DNA of 64,000 nt. Origin: Paracoccus hibiscisoli. GTDB lineage: Bacteria; Pseudomonadota; Alphaproteobacteria; Rhodobacterales; Rhodobacteraceae. A program made the position numbers and the translations under genes. The DNA is taken from the NCBI RefSeq assembly GCF_005048265.1, contig NZ_SUNH01000020.1, positions 22,656 through 86,655 of the forward strand, given 5' to 3'. Shown in pieces: positions 43,208 to 52,996 of the stretch; positions within the stretch are counted from its first letter, which is position 1; every line of letters begins with the position of its first letter. The notes under the pieces are model-generated. The model saw only the letters and a program-made list of their open reading frames with translations, made no database searches and had not been told where the DNA came from.

Positions 43208-44246
43208 TGGTCGCGCTGGACGCACACGCTGCGCTGGAGGGCGACCGCCGCCACCGGGGCCGCGCGCTGTCGCTGTGGCTGGTGATGGCGCTGCTGGCGG
43301 TGTCGGTGCTGTCCCTGGGCTGGGGCGCGTCGAGGGGGTCGGCGCTGCGCGTCGCGGGGGACTGGTGGGCCGGGCGGCCTGTCGCGCCGGTCGATCAGGT
43401 GGTGCTGCTGCAGATCCGCATGCCGCGCCTGCTGACGGGGCTGCCGGTCGGCGCGTCGCTGGCCGTGTCGGGGGCGGTGATGCAGGGGCTGTTTCGCAAT
43501 CCGCTGGCCGATCCGGGCCTGTTGGATGTCAGCGCGGGGGCCGGTTTGGGCGCCATTCGCAGCCATCGTGCCGGGGCGCGCGCTGCCACCTTCGGTGGCG
43601 GCCCGGGCCGGGTGGCATCTGGTGCGGCTGGCGACCTTTGGCGGGGGCTGGGCCGCGATGATGGCGCTGTATCTGATCGCCACGCGACAGGGGCGGACCT
43701 CGATCGCGACGATGCTGCTCGAGGGGATCGCGCTGGCCGCGATGGGGGCCTGTCGGGGCTGATCGTCTCTCGCGCGACCAACGACCTGCTGCGCGACCTG
43801 ACCTTCTGGGGAATGGGGTCGCTGGCTGGGGCCAGGTGGGCCAGGCTGGCGGCCGCCGCGCCCATCATCCTGGCGGAGCTGATTGCCGCGCCCTTCCAAG
43901 CGCGCGGCCTGAACGGACTGGCCTCGGGAGAGGCCGCCGCCGCCCGTACCAACATCCGTGTCCAGCGCGTCAAGACGACGGCGATCCTGACCACGGCGGC
44001 GGCCACGGGCGCATCGGTCGCCGTGTCGGGGTCATCGGGTTCGTGGGCATCGTGGTGCCGCATCTGCTGCGGCTGGTGCAGGGGCCGGATCACCGCTGGC
44101 TGCTGATCGCTACGGGGCTGCTAGGGGCCACGGCGCCGGTCGCCGCCGACATGGTCAGCCGCAGCGTCATCGCGCCATTGGAACTGCCCATCGGCATCAT
44201 CACCGCGATGATCGGCGGGCCGGCCTGTCTGTGGGTGCTGCTGTAC
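43207..44246 (+). pseudogene. hmuU: frameshifted heme ABC permease HmuU
   Basis: FecCD-family permease pieces are spread over frames: LLQIRMPRLLTGLPVGASLA then GLFRNPLADPGLLDVSAGAG in the first frame; ALYLIATRQGRTSIATMLLEG in a second near 43660-43760; then SGLIVSRATNDLLRDLTFWG and NGLASGEAAAARTNIRVQRVK; then GFVGIVVPHLLRLVQGPDHR and GGPACLWVLLY. Frameshifts lie near 43557, 43760 and 44040. The last ~10 residues are missing: the sequence passes directly into an HmuV Walker A motif. Membrane insertion of a complete permease is not possible from this sequence. Confidence 0.88.
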
Positions 44247-44838
44247 GGGTCGGGCAAGACCATCCTGCTACGCGACCTTACCACCGAGATTGCGCCCGCG
44301 CGGGGCCGCGTCACGCTGAACGGGCGCGCCATCGCGGGCCAGTCGCCCGCGGCCCTGCCCCGCCGGCGCGCCGTCCTGCCCCAGCAGAGCGCGCTGAGCT
44401 TTGCGTTTACCGCCGCCGAGATCGTGGGCATTGGGCTGGACCCGCTGCCGCTGGAGGGAGTGCGGGGCTGATCCGGGTGGCGCTGGCGCGCGTGGGGCTG
44501 CCGCATCATGCCGGGCGGCTGTGGCAGGACCCGTCGGGCGGAGAGCAGCAGCGCGTCAAGCTGGTCCGGGTCGCGGCGGCGGGGACCGGGTCGGACCCGT
44601 GCTGGCTGCTGCGGGACGAGCCGGTCAGCAGCCTGGGCATCGCCCATCGACTGTCGGTGATGCGGCTGGCGGGGGCGGGACGCTGGCGATCATGCACGAC
44701 CTGAACCTGACCGCGATGTTCGCCCTTCACGTCCTGCTGCTGCGCGATGGGCGCGTCCTGGCCGAGGCGGTGCTGACCGACGCGGTGCTGGCGGCGGCCT
44801 ATGGCTGCGCGCTGCGGGGATGCACCGCGCCCGCGTAG
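44247..44838 (+). pseudogene. hmuV: 5'-truncated, frameshifted heme ABC ATPase HmuV
   Basis: The sequence begins inside Walker A (GSGKTILLRDL) in frame with the end of the hmuU remnant, so the first ~35 residues of HmuV are deleted. It continues with ARGRVTLNGRAIAGQSPAAL and SALSFAFTAAEIVGIGLDPL, hits a stop at 44469-44471, and resumes in another frame with the signature-like DPSGGEQQRVKLVRVAAA and a changed Walker B (LLRDEP). A second frameshift leads to the switch region AIMHDLNLTAMFALHVLLLRDG. The ATPase cannot be made. This ends the five-gene decayed hmu locus. Confidence 0.85.
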
Positions 44839-44878
44839 GGCGTCTGGCTGCTGCCGCAGGCGGCGGTCTGAGGCTGGG

Positions 44879-45775
44879 TCAGGCGCGGCGCAGCTTGCGG
44901 AACGCGGCCGAGGCGCCCCAGCCCGCGATCACCGCCACCGCCAGCGACATCAGCCCGTAGAGCAGCGGGTGGTCATAGGCCAGCCGGTACAGCCAGCGTT
45001 CCAGGCCGACCTTGCGCACCTCGATCGCGGCGCCATAGGCGTCGATGACCGCCCCCTCGCGCAGCAGGAAGATGCGGGCGCGGTAATCGCCCTCGATCAG
45101 GTTGGCGGGCAGGCGGATGTCGGTGCGGAACAGCGTGTCCTCGACCAGGGTGACGGCGCCCTCCTCCAGCCGGTAATGGCCGTTCTGCTGGCGCAGGCGG
45201 ATCAGGGCCTGGGTATAGGGCAGCGCGTCCTCAACCTGGGGCGCGTTGGCGAAGGCGCGCAGCACCAGCGGCAGCGAGATGCGATAGCGGTTGTCCCATT
45301 CCGTCGCCAGGATGTCGGACAAAGGCCGCGTCGTGGCCACCGCGTAAAAGCTGGGCGCGGCCCCCACATCCACGCGGTCGGTATTGACCCAGATACCGAA
45401 GCGGCGGGCCTTCTGCCAGATGGTCAGGGGCTGGGACGGGGCCTCGATGGTGACGATCACGTCCAGCGGGCCGTCGGGAATCGGCGTCTCGCGCCGCACC
45501 GCGCCATAGATCAGGATGTCGCTGCCATCAAAGCTGGTGGTGATGGCCACGGCGCTGTTGGACAGGCCCGCGACCACCTGTTCGGTGGGGCCGTCCGGCT
45601 CCGTCACCGGGCCGCGGGGCGCGGTCGCGTCGGGAAACAGCGGCCAGACCGGGCCGGAGCCCGCGGGCGGAATCAGCCCTGCCCCCGGATCGGTGGGCAT
45701 GGTCGAACCCGCCCCCTGCGCCATCGCGGCCGCGGGCATCATCAGCATCATCAGCGCCAGAAGGGCCGCGCGCAT
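44879..45775 (-). CDS. TIGR02186-type membrane-anchored protein
   Basis: A 298-residue exported protein with a Met/Ala-rich signal peptide ([14 protein letters not shown]), a long periplasmic beta-rich domain ([20 protein letters not shown], then [20 protein letters not shown] and [20 protein letters not shown]), and a C-terminal transmembrane helix ([15 protein letters not shown]) with a basic end. I associate this with the family found next to TauE/SafE exporters in alphaproteobacteria. It starts one base into the exporter's stop codon (TGATG), so both are made together and probably function together, possibly in sulfite/thiosulfate-type anion export. Function is not proven. Confidence 0.78.
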   Translation of the reverse strand: MRAALLALMMLMMPAAAMAQGAGSTMPTDPGAGLIPPAGSGPVWPLFPDATAPRGPVTEPDGPTEQVVAGLSNSAVAITTSFDGSDILIYGAVRRETPIPDGPLDVIVTIEAPSQPLTIWQKARRFGIWVNTDRVDVGAAPSFYAVATTRPLSDILATEWDNRYRISLPLVLRAFANAPQVEDALPYTQALIRLRQQNGHYRLEEGAVTLVEDTLFRTDIRLPANLIEGDYRARIFLLREGAVIDAYGAAIEVRKVGLERWLYRLAYDHPLLYGLMSLAVAVIAGWGASAAFRKLRRA

Positions 45776-46689
45776 CACGACCCCCGCGTGGTGATGACGA
45801 ACAGGTCGTCGGGTGTCAGGAACAGGTCCAGCGCCAGCTTGCCGCAGACCGCCAGCACCAGAAGCGCCAGCAGGATGCGCAGCTGTTCGGCCCGCAGCCG
45901 CGCGCCCAGCGTGGTGCCGATCTGCGCGCCCACCACGCCGCCGATGATCAGCAGCACCGCCAGCATCACGTCCACGGTGTTGTAGCTGACCGCGTGCATC
46001 AGCGTGGTGAAGGCCGTGACGAAGGTGATCTGGAACAGCGACGTGCCGACCACCACCTTGGTCGGCATGCCCAGCAGATAGATCATCGCGGGCACCATGA
46101 TGAAGCCGCCGCCCACCCCCATGATCGCAGCCAGCACCCCCACCGCCAGACCGACCAGCAAAGGCGGGATGACGCTGATATACAGGCCCGATGCCCGGAA
46201 CTTGACCTTCAGCGGCAGGCGGTGGACCCACATGTGCTGGTGCAGGCGGCGGCGCCCGGACGGGTTGCGGGCGCGCAGCAGCGCGCGCAGGCTCTCCTGC
46301 AGCATCATCGCGCCGATCAGGCCCAGAAAGACGACGTAGCACAGCTGGACGACCAGCTCGACCTGGCCCAGCTGCTGCAGGATGTTGAAGACCAGCACCC
46401 CCAGCCCCGACCCGACCATGCCCCCCGCCAGCAGCACGCCCCCCATGCGGAAATCGACGGTCTTGCGTTTCATGTGGGCCAGCACGCCCGACACCGACGA
46501 GGCGACCACCTGGTTCGCCCCGGTCGCCACCGCGATGGCGGGCGGGATGCCGATGAAGAACAGCAGCGGCGTGATCAGGAACCCGCCGCCCACGCCGAAC
46601 AGGCCGGACATGACACCGACCAGCCCGCCCAGACCCATCAGGGTGAAGGCGTTGACCGAGACTTCGGCGATGGGAAGATAGATCTGCAT
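45775..46689 (-). CDS. TauE/SafE-family anion exporter
   Basis: A 304-residue membrane protein with about eight helices. Each half carries the family's Gly-rich motif: [20 protein letters not shown] near residue 20-40 and [20 protein letters not shown] near residue 180. An ATGANQVV pattern follows the first. The family exports sulfite, sulfoacetate or related organosulfur anions. The downstream membrane-anchored partner overlaps its stop codon. It is divergent from surE over a 198-base gap with no obvious operator. Confidence 0.87.
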   Translation of the reverse strand: MQIYLPIAEVSVNAFTLMGLGGLVGVMSGLFGVGGGFLITPLLFFIGIPPAIAVATGANQVVASSVSGVLAHMKRKTVDFRMGGVLLAGGMVGSGLGVLVFNILQQLGQVELVVQLCYVVFLGLIGAMMLQESLRALLRARNPSGRRRLHQHMWVHRLPLKVKFRASGLYISVIPPLLVGLAVGVLAAIMGVGGGFIMVPAMIYLLGMPTKVVVGTSLFQITFVTAFTTLMHAVSYNTVDVMLAVLLIIGGVVGAQIGTTLGARLRAEQLRILLALLVLAVCGKLALDLFLTPDDLFVITTRGS

Positions 46690-46887
46690 CGCATCCCGGC
46701 CCGTTGCGCGTTCCGACCACGATGCAACGCGCCGCCGCCAAGGTCAAACCGCTTCGGACCCCTTGGTGCAGGCCACCGTCCCAGGCCCCATCGCAGGAAC
46801 GGGTTGAAGCAGGAACCCGCCACCGCTAAGCAGTTGGGGTCACAACCGCGTGCGCAGGGGCGCGCGCCAGGCCGACCGGGGGACAGG

Positions 46888-47697
46888 ATGCGCATTCTCA
46901 TCACCAATGACGACGGCATCAACGCACCGGGACTGGAGGTCCTGCACCAAATCGCGACCGAGCTGGCCGGCCCCCACGGAGAGGTCTGGACGGTCGCCCC
47001 GGCCTTTGAACAATCAGGCGTGGGCCATTGCATCAGCTATACCCACCCCACCATGATCGCCCGCCTGGGCGAGCGTCGCTATGCCGCCGAGGGCAGCCCG
47101 GCCGATTGCGTGCTGGCCGCCCTGGGCGATCTGATGGAGGGGGCGCCCGATCTGGTCCTGTCCGGCGTCAACCGCGGCAACAATGCGGGCGAAAACGCGA
47201 TGTATTCCGGCACCATCGGCGGCGCGATGGAGGCGGCGCTGCAGGGCCTGCCTGCGATCGCGCTGTCGCAATATCTGGGCCCGCAGACCGCCGATCTGGC
47301 CGACCCGTTCGAGGGCGCGCGCCATCACGGTGCGGCGGTCATACGGCGCCTGCTGGATCACGGCGACTGGTCGTCGGATGCCGATTTCCGGCTGTTCTAC
47401 AACGTGAATTTCCCGCCCGTCCCGGCCCGCGCCGTGCAGGGCCTGCGCGTCGCGCCCCAGGGCCAGCGGCAGGGTTCGCGGTTCGCGGCGGTGCCCTATA
47501 ACGCGCCGAACGGCCGGCGCTTCATGTGGATCGCGGGCGGATCGCAGCAGGCCCCGGCGCGGGCGGGCAGCGATGTGGCGGCCACCATGGAGGGGTTCGT
47601 GTCGGTCACGCCGATGCGGGCCGATCTGACCTGCCACGCCTCGCTGGAGCGGCTGGCGGCGGCGCTGGACGACCCGCTGGCCCGGGCCGCCGAATGA
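46888..47697 (+). CDS. surE: 5'/3'-nucleotidase SurE
   Basis: A 269-residue metal-dependent phosphatase. The catalytic motif [19 protein letters not shown] opens the protein, and [20 protein letters not shown] supplies the metal and phosphate sites. SurE dephosphorylates nucleoside monophosphates and is tied to stationary-phase survival. The stop overlaps the pcm start (ATGA). The order surE-pcm-nlpD is as in enterobacteria, but no rpoS follows, as expected for an alphaproteobacterium. The ATG has GGGGACAGG just upstream. Confidence 0.96.
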   Translation: MRILITNDDGINAPGLEVLHQIATELAGPHGEVWTVAPAFEQSGVGHCISYTHPTMIARLGERRYAAEGSPADCVLAALGDLMEGAPDLVLSGVNRGNNAGENAMYSGTIGGAMEAALQGLPAIALSQYLGPQTADLADPFEGARHHGAAVIRRLLDHGDWSSDADFRLFYNVNFPPVPARAVQGLRVAPQGQRQGSRFAAVPYNAPNGRRFMWIAGGSQQAPARAGSDVAATMEGFVSVTPMRADLTCHASLERLAAALDDPLARAAE

Positions 47698-48341
47698 GCG
47701 ACGGGGACGAGGCCGAACGCAAGATGCGCTTCGTCTATCAGCTGCGCACGCGCGGCGTCACCGATCTGCGCGTGCTGGACGCAATGGAGGGGATCGACCG
47801 CGGCCTGTTCGTGCGCGGCCAGTTCGCCGACCGCGCCTATGAGGACACGCCCCTGCCCATCCCCTGCGGCCAGACGATCAGCCAGCCCTCGGTCGTGGGG
47901 CTGATGACCCAGGCGCTGGAGGTGGGCCCGCGCGACACCGTGCTGGAGGTGGGCACCGGGTCGGGCTATCAGGCGGCGGTCCTGTCGGGGCTGTGCCGCC
48001 GGGTCTATACCGTGGACCGCCACCGCCGCCTGGTTCAGGAGGCCGAGGCGATCTTTCGTGGCCTGGGGCTGCACAATATCATCGCGCAGGTGGCGGACGG
48101 GTCGCGCGGGCTGCCCGACCAGGCGCCCTTTGACCGCATTCTTGTGACCGCCGCGGCCGAGGATCCGCCCGGCCCCCTGTTGGCACAGCTGAAGATCGGC
48201 GGTATCATGGTCGTGCCTGTCGGGCAGTCGGATGCGGTGCAGACCCTGATCCGCGTGACGCGGACGGAAGTCGGCTTCGATTACGACGAGCTGCGACAGG
48301 TGCGGTTCGTTCCGCTGGTCGAGGGGTTGGGCCAGACATGA
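47694..48341 (+). CDS. pcm: Protein-L-isoaspartate O-methyltransferase
   Basis: A 215-residue SAM-dependent repair enzyme that methylates L-isoaspartyl residues in damaged proteins. Landmarks are [20 protein letters not shown], the SAM motif [16 protein letters not shown], and the C-terminal [12 protein letters not shown]. It is coupled to surE by ATGA overlap and followed after 36 bases by nlpD. A second, more divergent methyltransferase of this type lies near tolC at 52.1 kb. Confidence 0.95.
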   Translation: MSDGDEAERKMRFVYQLRTRGVTDLRVLDAMEGIDRGLFVRGQFADRAYEDTPLPIPCGQTISQPSVVGLMTQALEVGPRDTVLEVGTGSGYQAAVLSGLCRRVYTVDRHRRLVQEAEAIFRGLGLHNIIAQVADGSRGLPDQAPFDRILVTAAAEDPPGPLLAQLKIGGIMVVPVGQSDAVQTLIRVTRTEVGFDYDELRQVRFVPLVEGLGQT

Positions 48342-48377
48342 CCCCCGGCCACCACAAGGCAGGCTGAGGACAGGATC

Positions 48378-49508
48378 ATGACCAGATTTGACTTTCGCGC
48401 GGGCTGCGCCCTGGTGGCGCTGCTGGCGGTGGCGGGCTGCGGGGCGGATGGGGTCTTCGATCCGGATCTGCGCGGGCTGATGGGCGGCATGGACACCGCG
48501 GCCGCGGCCGCAGCGGCCGCCCCCCGGCCCGCGCCGGACGCGCGCGGAGTCGTCAGCTTCCAGGGCGGACAGGCGGTGGTGGCGCAGGCGGGCGACACGC
48601 CCATGACCATCGCCGCAAGGCTGGGGCTGCAGGGTCCGGAACTGGCGGCGCATAACGCCCTGCCCGCTGACGCGCCGATGCAGGCGGGGGCGGTGCTGGT
48701 CCTGCCGCGCCAGGTGGCCGTGACCGCGCCCGCGCGCGGTGGCGGGACGACGGTCGTGACCGATCCCTTTGCCACGGGCGCGCAGCCAGTGCCCGCGACC
48801 ACCGCCGCCGCGCAACCCGCGCCCGCGGCCGCCACCGCGCCCAATCCGCGTGAACATGTCGTCGCCGCCGGAGAGACGGCCTGGGCCGTCGCCCGACGTT
48901 ATGGCGTGACGGTGCAGGATCTGGCCAGCTGGAACGGCCTGCCCGCCGACATGAGCCTGCGTCCCGGCCAGCGCCTGATCGTGCCGCAGCCGGGTCAGAG
49001 CCCCGACCGTCTGGCCACGACCGCGCCGGGGACCGGCAGCCCGACCCCCACGCCGCCCTCGGCCGCGCAGCCTCTGCCCGACGAGACGACCCCGCCTGCG
49101 GGTGCCCCCGCGCCGGACGTGCCGACAACCGATCTGGGATCGACGCGCACGGCCGCCTCCAGCGGGGGGCGGTTCCGCATGCCGGTGGAGGGCGCGATCA
49201 TCCGGACCTATGAAAAGGGCCGCAATGACGGCATCGACATCGCGGCGCCCGGCGGCACCGCGGTCCGCGCGGCGGGCGGCGGACAGGTCGCGGCGATCAC
49301 CCGCGACAGCGCCGGGACGCCGATCATCGTGGTGCGCCATGAGGGCGACCTGATGAGCGTCTATACCAACTTGGGCGAGGTCGCCGTCGCCAAGGGCGAC
49401 AGTGTGGAGGCAGGCCAGTCCCTGGGACAGGCGGGCAGCGCCGGGTTCGTCCATTTCGAGATCCGCCGCGGGTTCGAAAGCGTCGATCCCGAGGGGATGC
49501 TGAACTGA
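48378..49508 (+). CDS. nlpD: LysM/M23-type lipoprotein, NlpD-like
   Basis: A 376-residue lipoprotein. The lipobox is LAVAGC (Cys near residue 21). Two LysM-like segments follow (about 65-115 and 155-195, with EHVVAAGETAWAVARRYGVT), then a Pro/Ala/Thr-rich linker and a C-terminal LytM/M23 fold (about 265-376). The first zinc-ligand His is replaced by Asn (NDGIDIAAPGG), as in E. coli NlpD, so it is probably an activator of a cell-division amidase and not itself a peptidase. VHFEIRRGF retains the later His. It follows surE-pcm. Confidence 0.88.
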   Translation: MTRFDFRAGCALVALLAVAGCGADGVFDPDLRGLMGGMDTAAAAAAAAPRPAPDARGVVSFQGGQAVVAQAGDTPMTIAARLGLQGPELAAHNALPADAPMQAGAVLVLPRQVAVTAPARGGGTTVVTDPFATGAQPVPATTAAAQPAPAAATAPNPREHVVAAGETAWAVARRYGVTVQDLASWNGLPADMSLRPGQRLIVPQPGQSPDRLATTAPGTGSPTPTPPSAAQPLPDETTPPAGAPAPDVPTTDLGSTRTAASSGGRFRMPVEGAIIRTYEKGRNDGIDIAAPGGTAVRAAGGGQVAAITRDSAGTPIIVVRHEGDLMSVYTNLGEVAVAKGDSVEAGQSLGQAGSAGFVHFEIRRGFESVDPEGMLN

Positions 49509-49526
49509 CCCTGCCCGCCTGACGGG

Positions 49527-50702
49527 TTACAGATGGGTCAGACGCTCATCCAGGGCGGTTGCGATCTCGCGGCGGACCACGGCGCGCAGGTTGCCTGAGA
49601 ATCGGGCACCCATCTCTCCCTCCAGCTCCTCGCGGATCATCTCCTTCAGATGGGCGCGCAGGCTGCCATCCTCCATGATTCGGGTGACGGCCTGGCCCAC
49701 GATCTCGTCCATCGGGACCGGGGTCTGGGGCGGCGTTTGCGCGACCGGTACGCAACCGACGGGCGCCGGGTCCGCGGGGGCATCCTGCGCCATACTGGTG
49801 GCAGCCGCCTGGCGCAGGGGCTGCGGCATCGAGCCGGGGCGCGCGGCCGAGGCCTGGTTGGGCAGGGCCGGCGGCAGCAGGCGCCACATCAGCCAATCCC
49901 CCCAGGCCGACAGCAACCGTGCGATGCGCGAGGGTGCCCGGACCGGGGCAGGCATGGCGACGGGCGCGACGAGCTGCGCAAGAACAGGGTCGGGGTTCGC
50001 GACCACCGGGGCGATCTGCGGCGCGACCGGATCGGCAATGGCATCCGGCAACGGTGCGGCGATCGCGTCGGGCACCGCCCGCAGCGCGCGGGCGGCAGGC
50101 GCCGAGGCGCGGCGCGTCTGCGGCACCAGTTCGATGACCGAGGCCGTGCTGCCCGCCAGCAGCCCGCGCGGCGCGGGGTTGCGGCACAGCCGCTGCAGCA
50201 TGGCATGGGCATCGCCCTGCTCGACCGGCTGGCTGTCGATCATGTGGCGGATCTGCTGCATCTCGGAGCGGATGCGGGCGATCTCTCGGGCGGCGGCGCC
50301 CAGCGGCTGATCCTCGGAGAGGACGATCTGGGCCACGCTCCGCCCGGCCTGGGCTTGGGCCTGGGCCGCAAAGGTCAGTTCGTCGACCCAACGGGCCTCG
50401 GATGCCGGGGCGGGCTTGGCCGCGCGGGCCCGGGTCTGACGGGCCGGTTTGGTCGCGGCGGCCGTGGCAGGCGCCTTGGAGCGGCTGCGCGGTTTGGCGG
50501 CGGGTTTGGGCGGGGCGTCCTCTGCGCGCGGCGCGGCCTTCGTCTTGGCGGTGCGAGCGCGGGGGGCCTTGGCGGCGGGGGCTTCGGGTGCCGCCGCGGC
50601 TTTGCGGGAGCGGCGGGGCTTGGTCCCCTCGATCACCGTCAGCACGAGGGGCTGGGCGGGGTCCGCCGCGTCGGCGGCGGAGGTGCGGCGCGCCTTAACC
50701 AT
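49527..50702 (-). CDS. Ala/Lys/Arg-rich protein of unknown function
   Basis: A 391-residue protein. Residues ~1-110 are very rich in Ala, Lys, Arg and Pro (RKAAAAPEAPAAKAPRARTA style), like DNA-binding histone H1 tails. A helical middle has RIRSEMQQIRHMIDSQPVEQ, followed by a Val/Ala/Pro-rich stretch, and the last ~50 residues form a conserved-looking helical end (LRAHLKEMIREELEGEMGAR then VVRREIATALDERL). The C-terminal helix resembles in pattern the end of PopZ/DUF2497-type proteins, but the match is weak. It lies convergent to nlpD, 18 bases apart, and 20 bases after tolC on the same strand, so it may be the last gene of the tolC unit. Confidence 0.65.
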   Translation of the reverse strand: MVKARRTSAADAADPAQPLVLTVIEGTKPRRSRKAAAAPEAPAAKAPRARTAKTKAAPRAEDAPPKPAAKPRSRSKAPATAAATKPARQTRARAAKPAPASEARWVDELTFAAQAQAQAGRSVAQIVLSEDQPLGAAAREIARIRSEMQQIRHMIDSQPVEQGDAHAMLQRLCRNPAPRGLLAGSTASVIELVPQTRRASAPAARALRAVPDAIAAPLPDAIADPVAPQIAPVVANPDPVLAQLVAPVAMPAPVRAPSRIARLLSAWGDWLMWRLLPPALPNQASAARPGSMPQPLRQAAATSMAQDAPADPAPVGCVPVAQTPPQTPVPMDEIVGQAVTRIMEDGSLRAHLKEMIREELEGEMGARFSGNLRAVVRREIATALDERLTHL

Positions 50703-50722
50703 GGCGCACCGCCAGTGCCGGA

Positions 50723-52105
50723 TCAGTTCCGGCCGATGGCGCGCAGCACGCGGTCCAGGCTTTCGCCCTGTCTGCTGGTTGCGGGCGCATTCCGCACAGC
50801 GTTGTAATATTGCGATGGGTCATAGGTCGGGATTCCCAGTTGCAGGTTTTCTACCGTCAACAGACCCATAGCAGCCAGAAGTTGATAATGAGCTAATTGC
50901 AGATTGGATTCCGCCGTAATCCGGTCCGCCCGCGCCTGAAGCAGCGCCTGTTCCGCATCCAGCACGTCCAGCGTGGTGCGCGCGCCCAGCTGCGCCTCCT
51001 CGCGCACGCCGTCATAGGCCTGCTGCGCGGCCGAGATCTGCTGGGTGATGGCGGTGATCTGCGCCCGGGCCACGGCGATGTTGGCCCAGGTTTCGCCAAC
51101 CTGCTGGCTGACCTGCCGGGAGGTGTTCAGCAACCCCGCCCGCGCCTGATCGCGCTGCGCCATCGACCGGCGGTGCCCGGCCGACAGCCGCCCCCCGGAA
51201 TAGAGCGTCTGCGACAGCTCCAGCCCCACCGAGGAGGAATTGCGGCTGCCGTAACCGCCCAGCTCGGTCTGCGGGCTGCGCGTCACGCCGACGCTGGCGG
51301 TGCCCGACAGGGTCGGGTTGCGCTCGGCCGCGGCCGAGGCGACGGCCAGTTCCGAGGCCGCGGCCTGGCGCTGTGCCTGGCCGATCGCGGGGTGGGTGCG
51401 CTGCGCGATGGCGCGCGCCTCTTCCAGGGTTGCGGGCAGGCTGGGCAGGGGCGGCGGCGCGGCCAGGGCCCCCGGCTGGCGGCCGGTGACCGCCAGATAG
51501 ACCTCGCGCGCGACCTCCAGCTGGCCGTTGGCGGCGGCCAGCGCGGCGCGGGTCGCGGCCAGCTGCGCATCGGCCAGGGCCACGTCGGTCACGGTGATCT
51601 CGCCCACGTCGAACCGGTCCTGGGCGGCCTGACGCTCGCTGGTCAGGACCTCGACGGAATTCTGCTGCAGGCCGACCTGCTGGATCGCCTCGCGCACGTC
51701 GAAATAGGCGATGGCCGCGGCCAGCAGCACGTCCTGTTCGATCGAGACCAGCGCCTGCCGCGTGGCCAGCACCTGTTCCTTGGCACCGTCGATGGCCAGC
51801 TGTCCCCGCCCGAAGTCATAGAGCGTCACCTGCGCCCCGATCGACAGCGAGGTCGAGCGCGCGGTCGTGCTGCCCTCGGCGCGGCTGGCGCTTTGGCGGG
51901 CGACCCATTCCACGACCGGGCGCAGCGCCGCGACCGAGGCCGCGACATCCTCGTCGGCGGCGCGCAGCACGGCGCGATTCTGCTCGATCAGCGCGGAATG
52001 GCGATAGGCCGCGACCATCGTGTCGGCCAGCGATTCGGCCCGGGCGGGCAGCGCCGCGCCCAGCGACAGCAGCGCGACCGCCGCCAGGCGCTGCAGCACC
52101 CTCAC
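50723..52105 (-). CDS. tolC: TolC-family outer-membrane efflux protein
   Basis: A 460-residue outer-membrane channel protein with a signal peptide ([18 protein letters not shown]) and long alternating coiled-coil helices. The repeated halves have TolC landmarks such as [20 protein letters not shown] and [20 protein letters not shown] followed by [14 protein letters not shown]. It would pair with an inner-membrane exporter and adaptor, which are not in this window. The start is GTG, overlapping the previous gene's stop (GTGA). A downstream GTG is also possible. Confidence 0.92.
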   Translation of the reverse strand: MRVLQRLAAVALLSLGAALPARAESLADTMVAAYRHSALIEQNRAVLRAADEDVAASVAALRPVVEWVARQSASRAEGSTTARSTSLSIGAQVTLYDFGRGQLAIDGAKEQVLATRQALVSIEQDVLLAAAIAYFDVREAIQQVGLQQNSVEVLTSERQAAQDRFDVGEITVTDVALADAQLAATRAALAAANGQLEVAREVYLAVTGRQPGALAAPPPLPSLPATLEEARAIAQRTHPAIGQAQRQAAASELAVASAAAERNPTLSGTASVGVTRSPQTELGGYGSRNSSSVGLELSQTLYSGGRLSAGHRRSMAQRDQARAGLLNTSRQVSQQVGETWANIAVARAQITAITQQISAAQQAYDGVREEAQLGARTTLDVLDAEQALLQARADRITAESNLQLAHYQLLAAMGLLTVENLQLGIPTYDPSQYYNAVRNAPATSRQGESLDRVLRAIGRN

Positions 52106-52755
52106 AACGCGAACCCGCGCTGGCGGCCAAAGCCCGGCAGCATCGGCGCATTGGCGTTGAAGGCATAGCGCCAGGCGATCCGGTCGCCGCGGCGCGTGCC
52201 GATGCGGGCGACGCCCAGCGCGCCCTCGGTGAACAGCGCGCCGATGCGGCCGCCCTCGCGCAGCTGGTCGATGATGGCGGGGGGGATCTCCTCGACCGCG
52301 CCCTCGATCAGGATGACGTCATAGGGGCCCTGTTTCGGGGCACCCTCGGTCAGGGGGGCGTGCAGAACGGCCACGTTGAAGATGCCGGCGCGGGTCAGGC
52401 GGTCCTCGGCCTCGGTGGCCAGTTCGGCGTCATCCTCGATGCCGACGACGGCCTCGGCCATGCGCGCCATGACGGCGGCCGAATAACCGTAGCCGCAGGC
52501 CAGGTCCAGGACCAGCTCATCGGGCTGGATGTCCAGCGCATCGACCAGCTTGGCCAGGCTGCGCGGCTCCAGCAGGACGCGGCCATGGCCGATATCCAGA
52601 TTCTCGCCGGAATAGGCGACGGAGCGGCGGCTGGCGGGCACGAAATCCTCGCGTGGGATGGTCAGCATCGCCTCGATCACCGGGAACTTCGTGACGTCAC
52701 TGGGCCGGACCTGCGTGTCCACCATCATCGTGCGGCGCGCGGCGAAATCGCTCAT
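52102..52755 (-). CDS. PCMT-like methyltransferase upstream of tolC
   Basis: A 217-residue protein related to protein-L-isoaspartate methyltransferases. It has [20 protein letters not shown], the entry [20 protein letters not shown], and a SAM motif [20 protein letters not shown] followed by an acidic VVGIEDD. It differs from the pcm product at 47.7 kb and belongs to the subgroup that alphaproteobacteria often keep beside tolC. Its stop overlaps the tolC GTG start. Whether it repairs isoaspartyl residues or has a different substrate is unknown. The ATG at MSDFAARR was chosen; a 21-residue extension exists. Confidence 0.85.
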   Translation of the reverse strand: MSDFAARRTMMVDTQVRPSDVTKFPVIEAMLTIPREDFVPASRRSVAYSGENLDIGHGRVLLEPRSLAKLVDALDIQPDELVLDLACGYGYSAAVMARMAEAVVGIEDDAELATEAEDRLTRAGIFNVAVLHAPLTEGAPKQGPYDVILIEGAVEEIPPAIIDQLREGGRIGALFTEGALGVARIGTRRGDRIAWRYAFNANAPMLPGFGRQRGFAL

Positions 52756-52894
52756 GTCAGGGGAACCTCTGCTTGGGTCGTTTGCGCGACTATTGCCATG
52801 TTTCCCCCGCTTGGGCAACGCAGGACATGGGCCGCGCGCTTCGCGTCTTGCAAGGGTCGCGGCAATCCGCTAGGACACGGCCACTCTCGACGGC

Positions 52895-52968
52895 GGCGGG
52901 TTGGCGGAGAGGTTACGCACCGGATTGCAAATCCGTGAAGACCGGTTCGATTCCGGTACCCGCCTCCA
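52895..52968 (+). tRNA. tRNA-Cys (anticodon GCA), CCA encoded
   Basis: Acceptor arms GGCGGGT and ACCCGCC pair; the anticodon arm is CGGAT-TTGCAAA-TCCG-type with GCA; the T arm is CCGGTTCGATTCCGG. Discriminator T is followed by CCA. Confidence 0.96.
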
Positions 52969-52996
52969 ACACTCCCTGAGCGAGGGGCCACCCTGC

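Noticed and set aside
40038..44838. Sequencing error as the full explanation of the broken heme genes
   Set aside because: Frameshifts cluster in one functional unit, and two clear deletions with missing gene parts cannot come from base-call errors. Some single shifts could still be errors, so read checking is listed.
52901..52996. Extended N-terminus of WaaA starting in the tRNA region
   Set aside because: The extra 32 codons lie inside tRNA-Cys and have no family similarity; the internal ATG is better.
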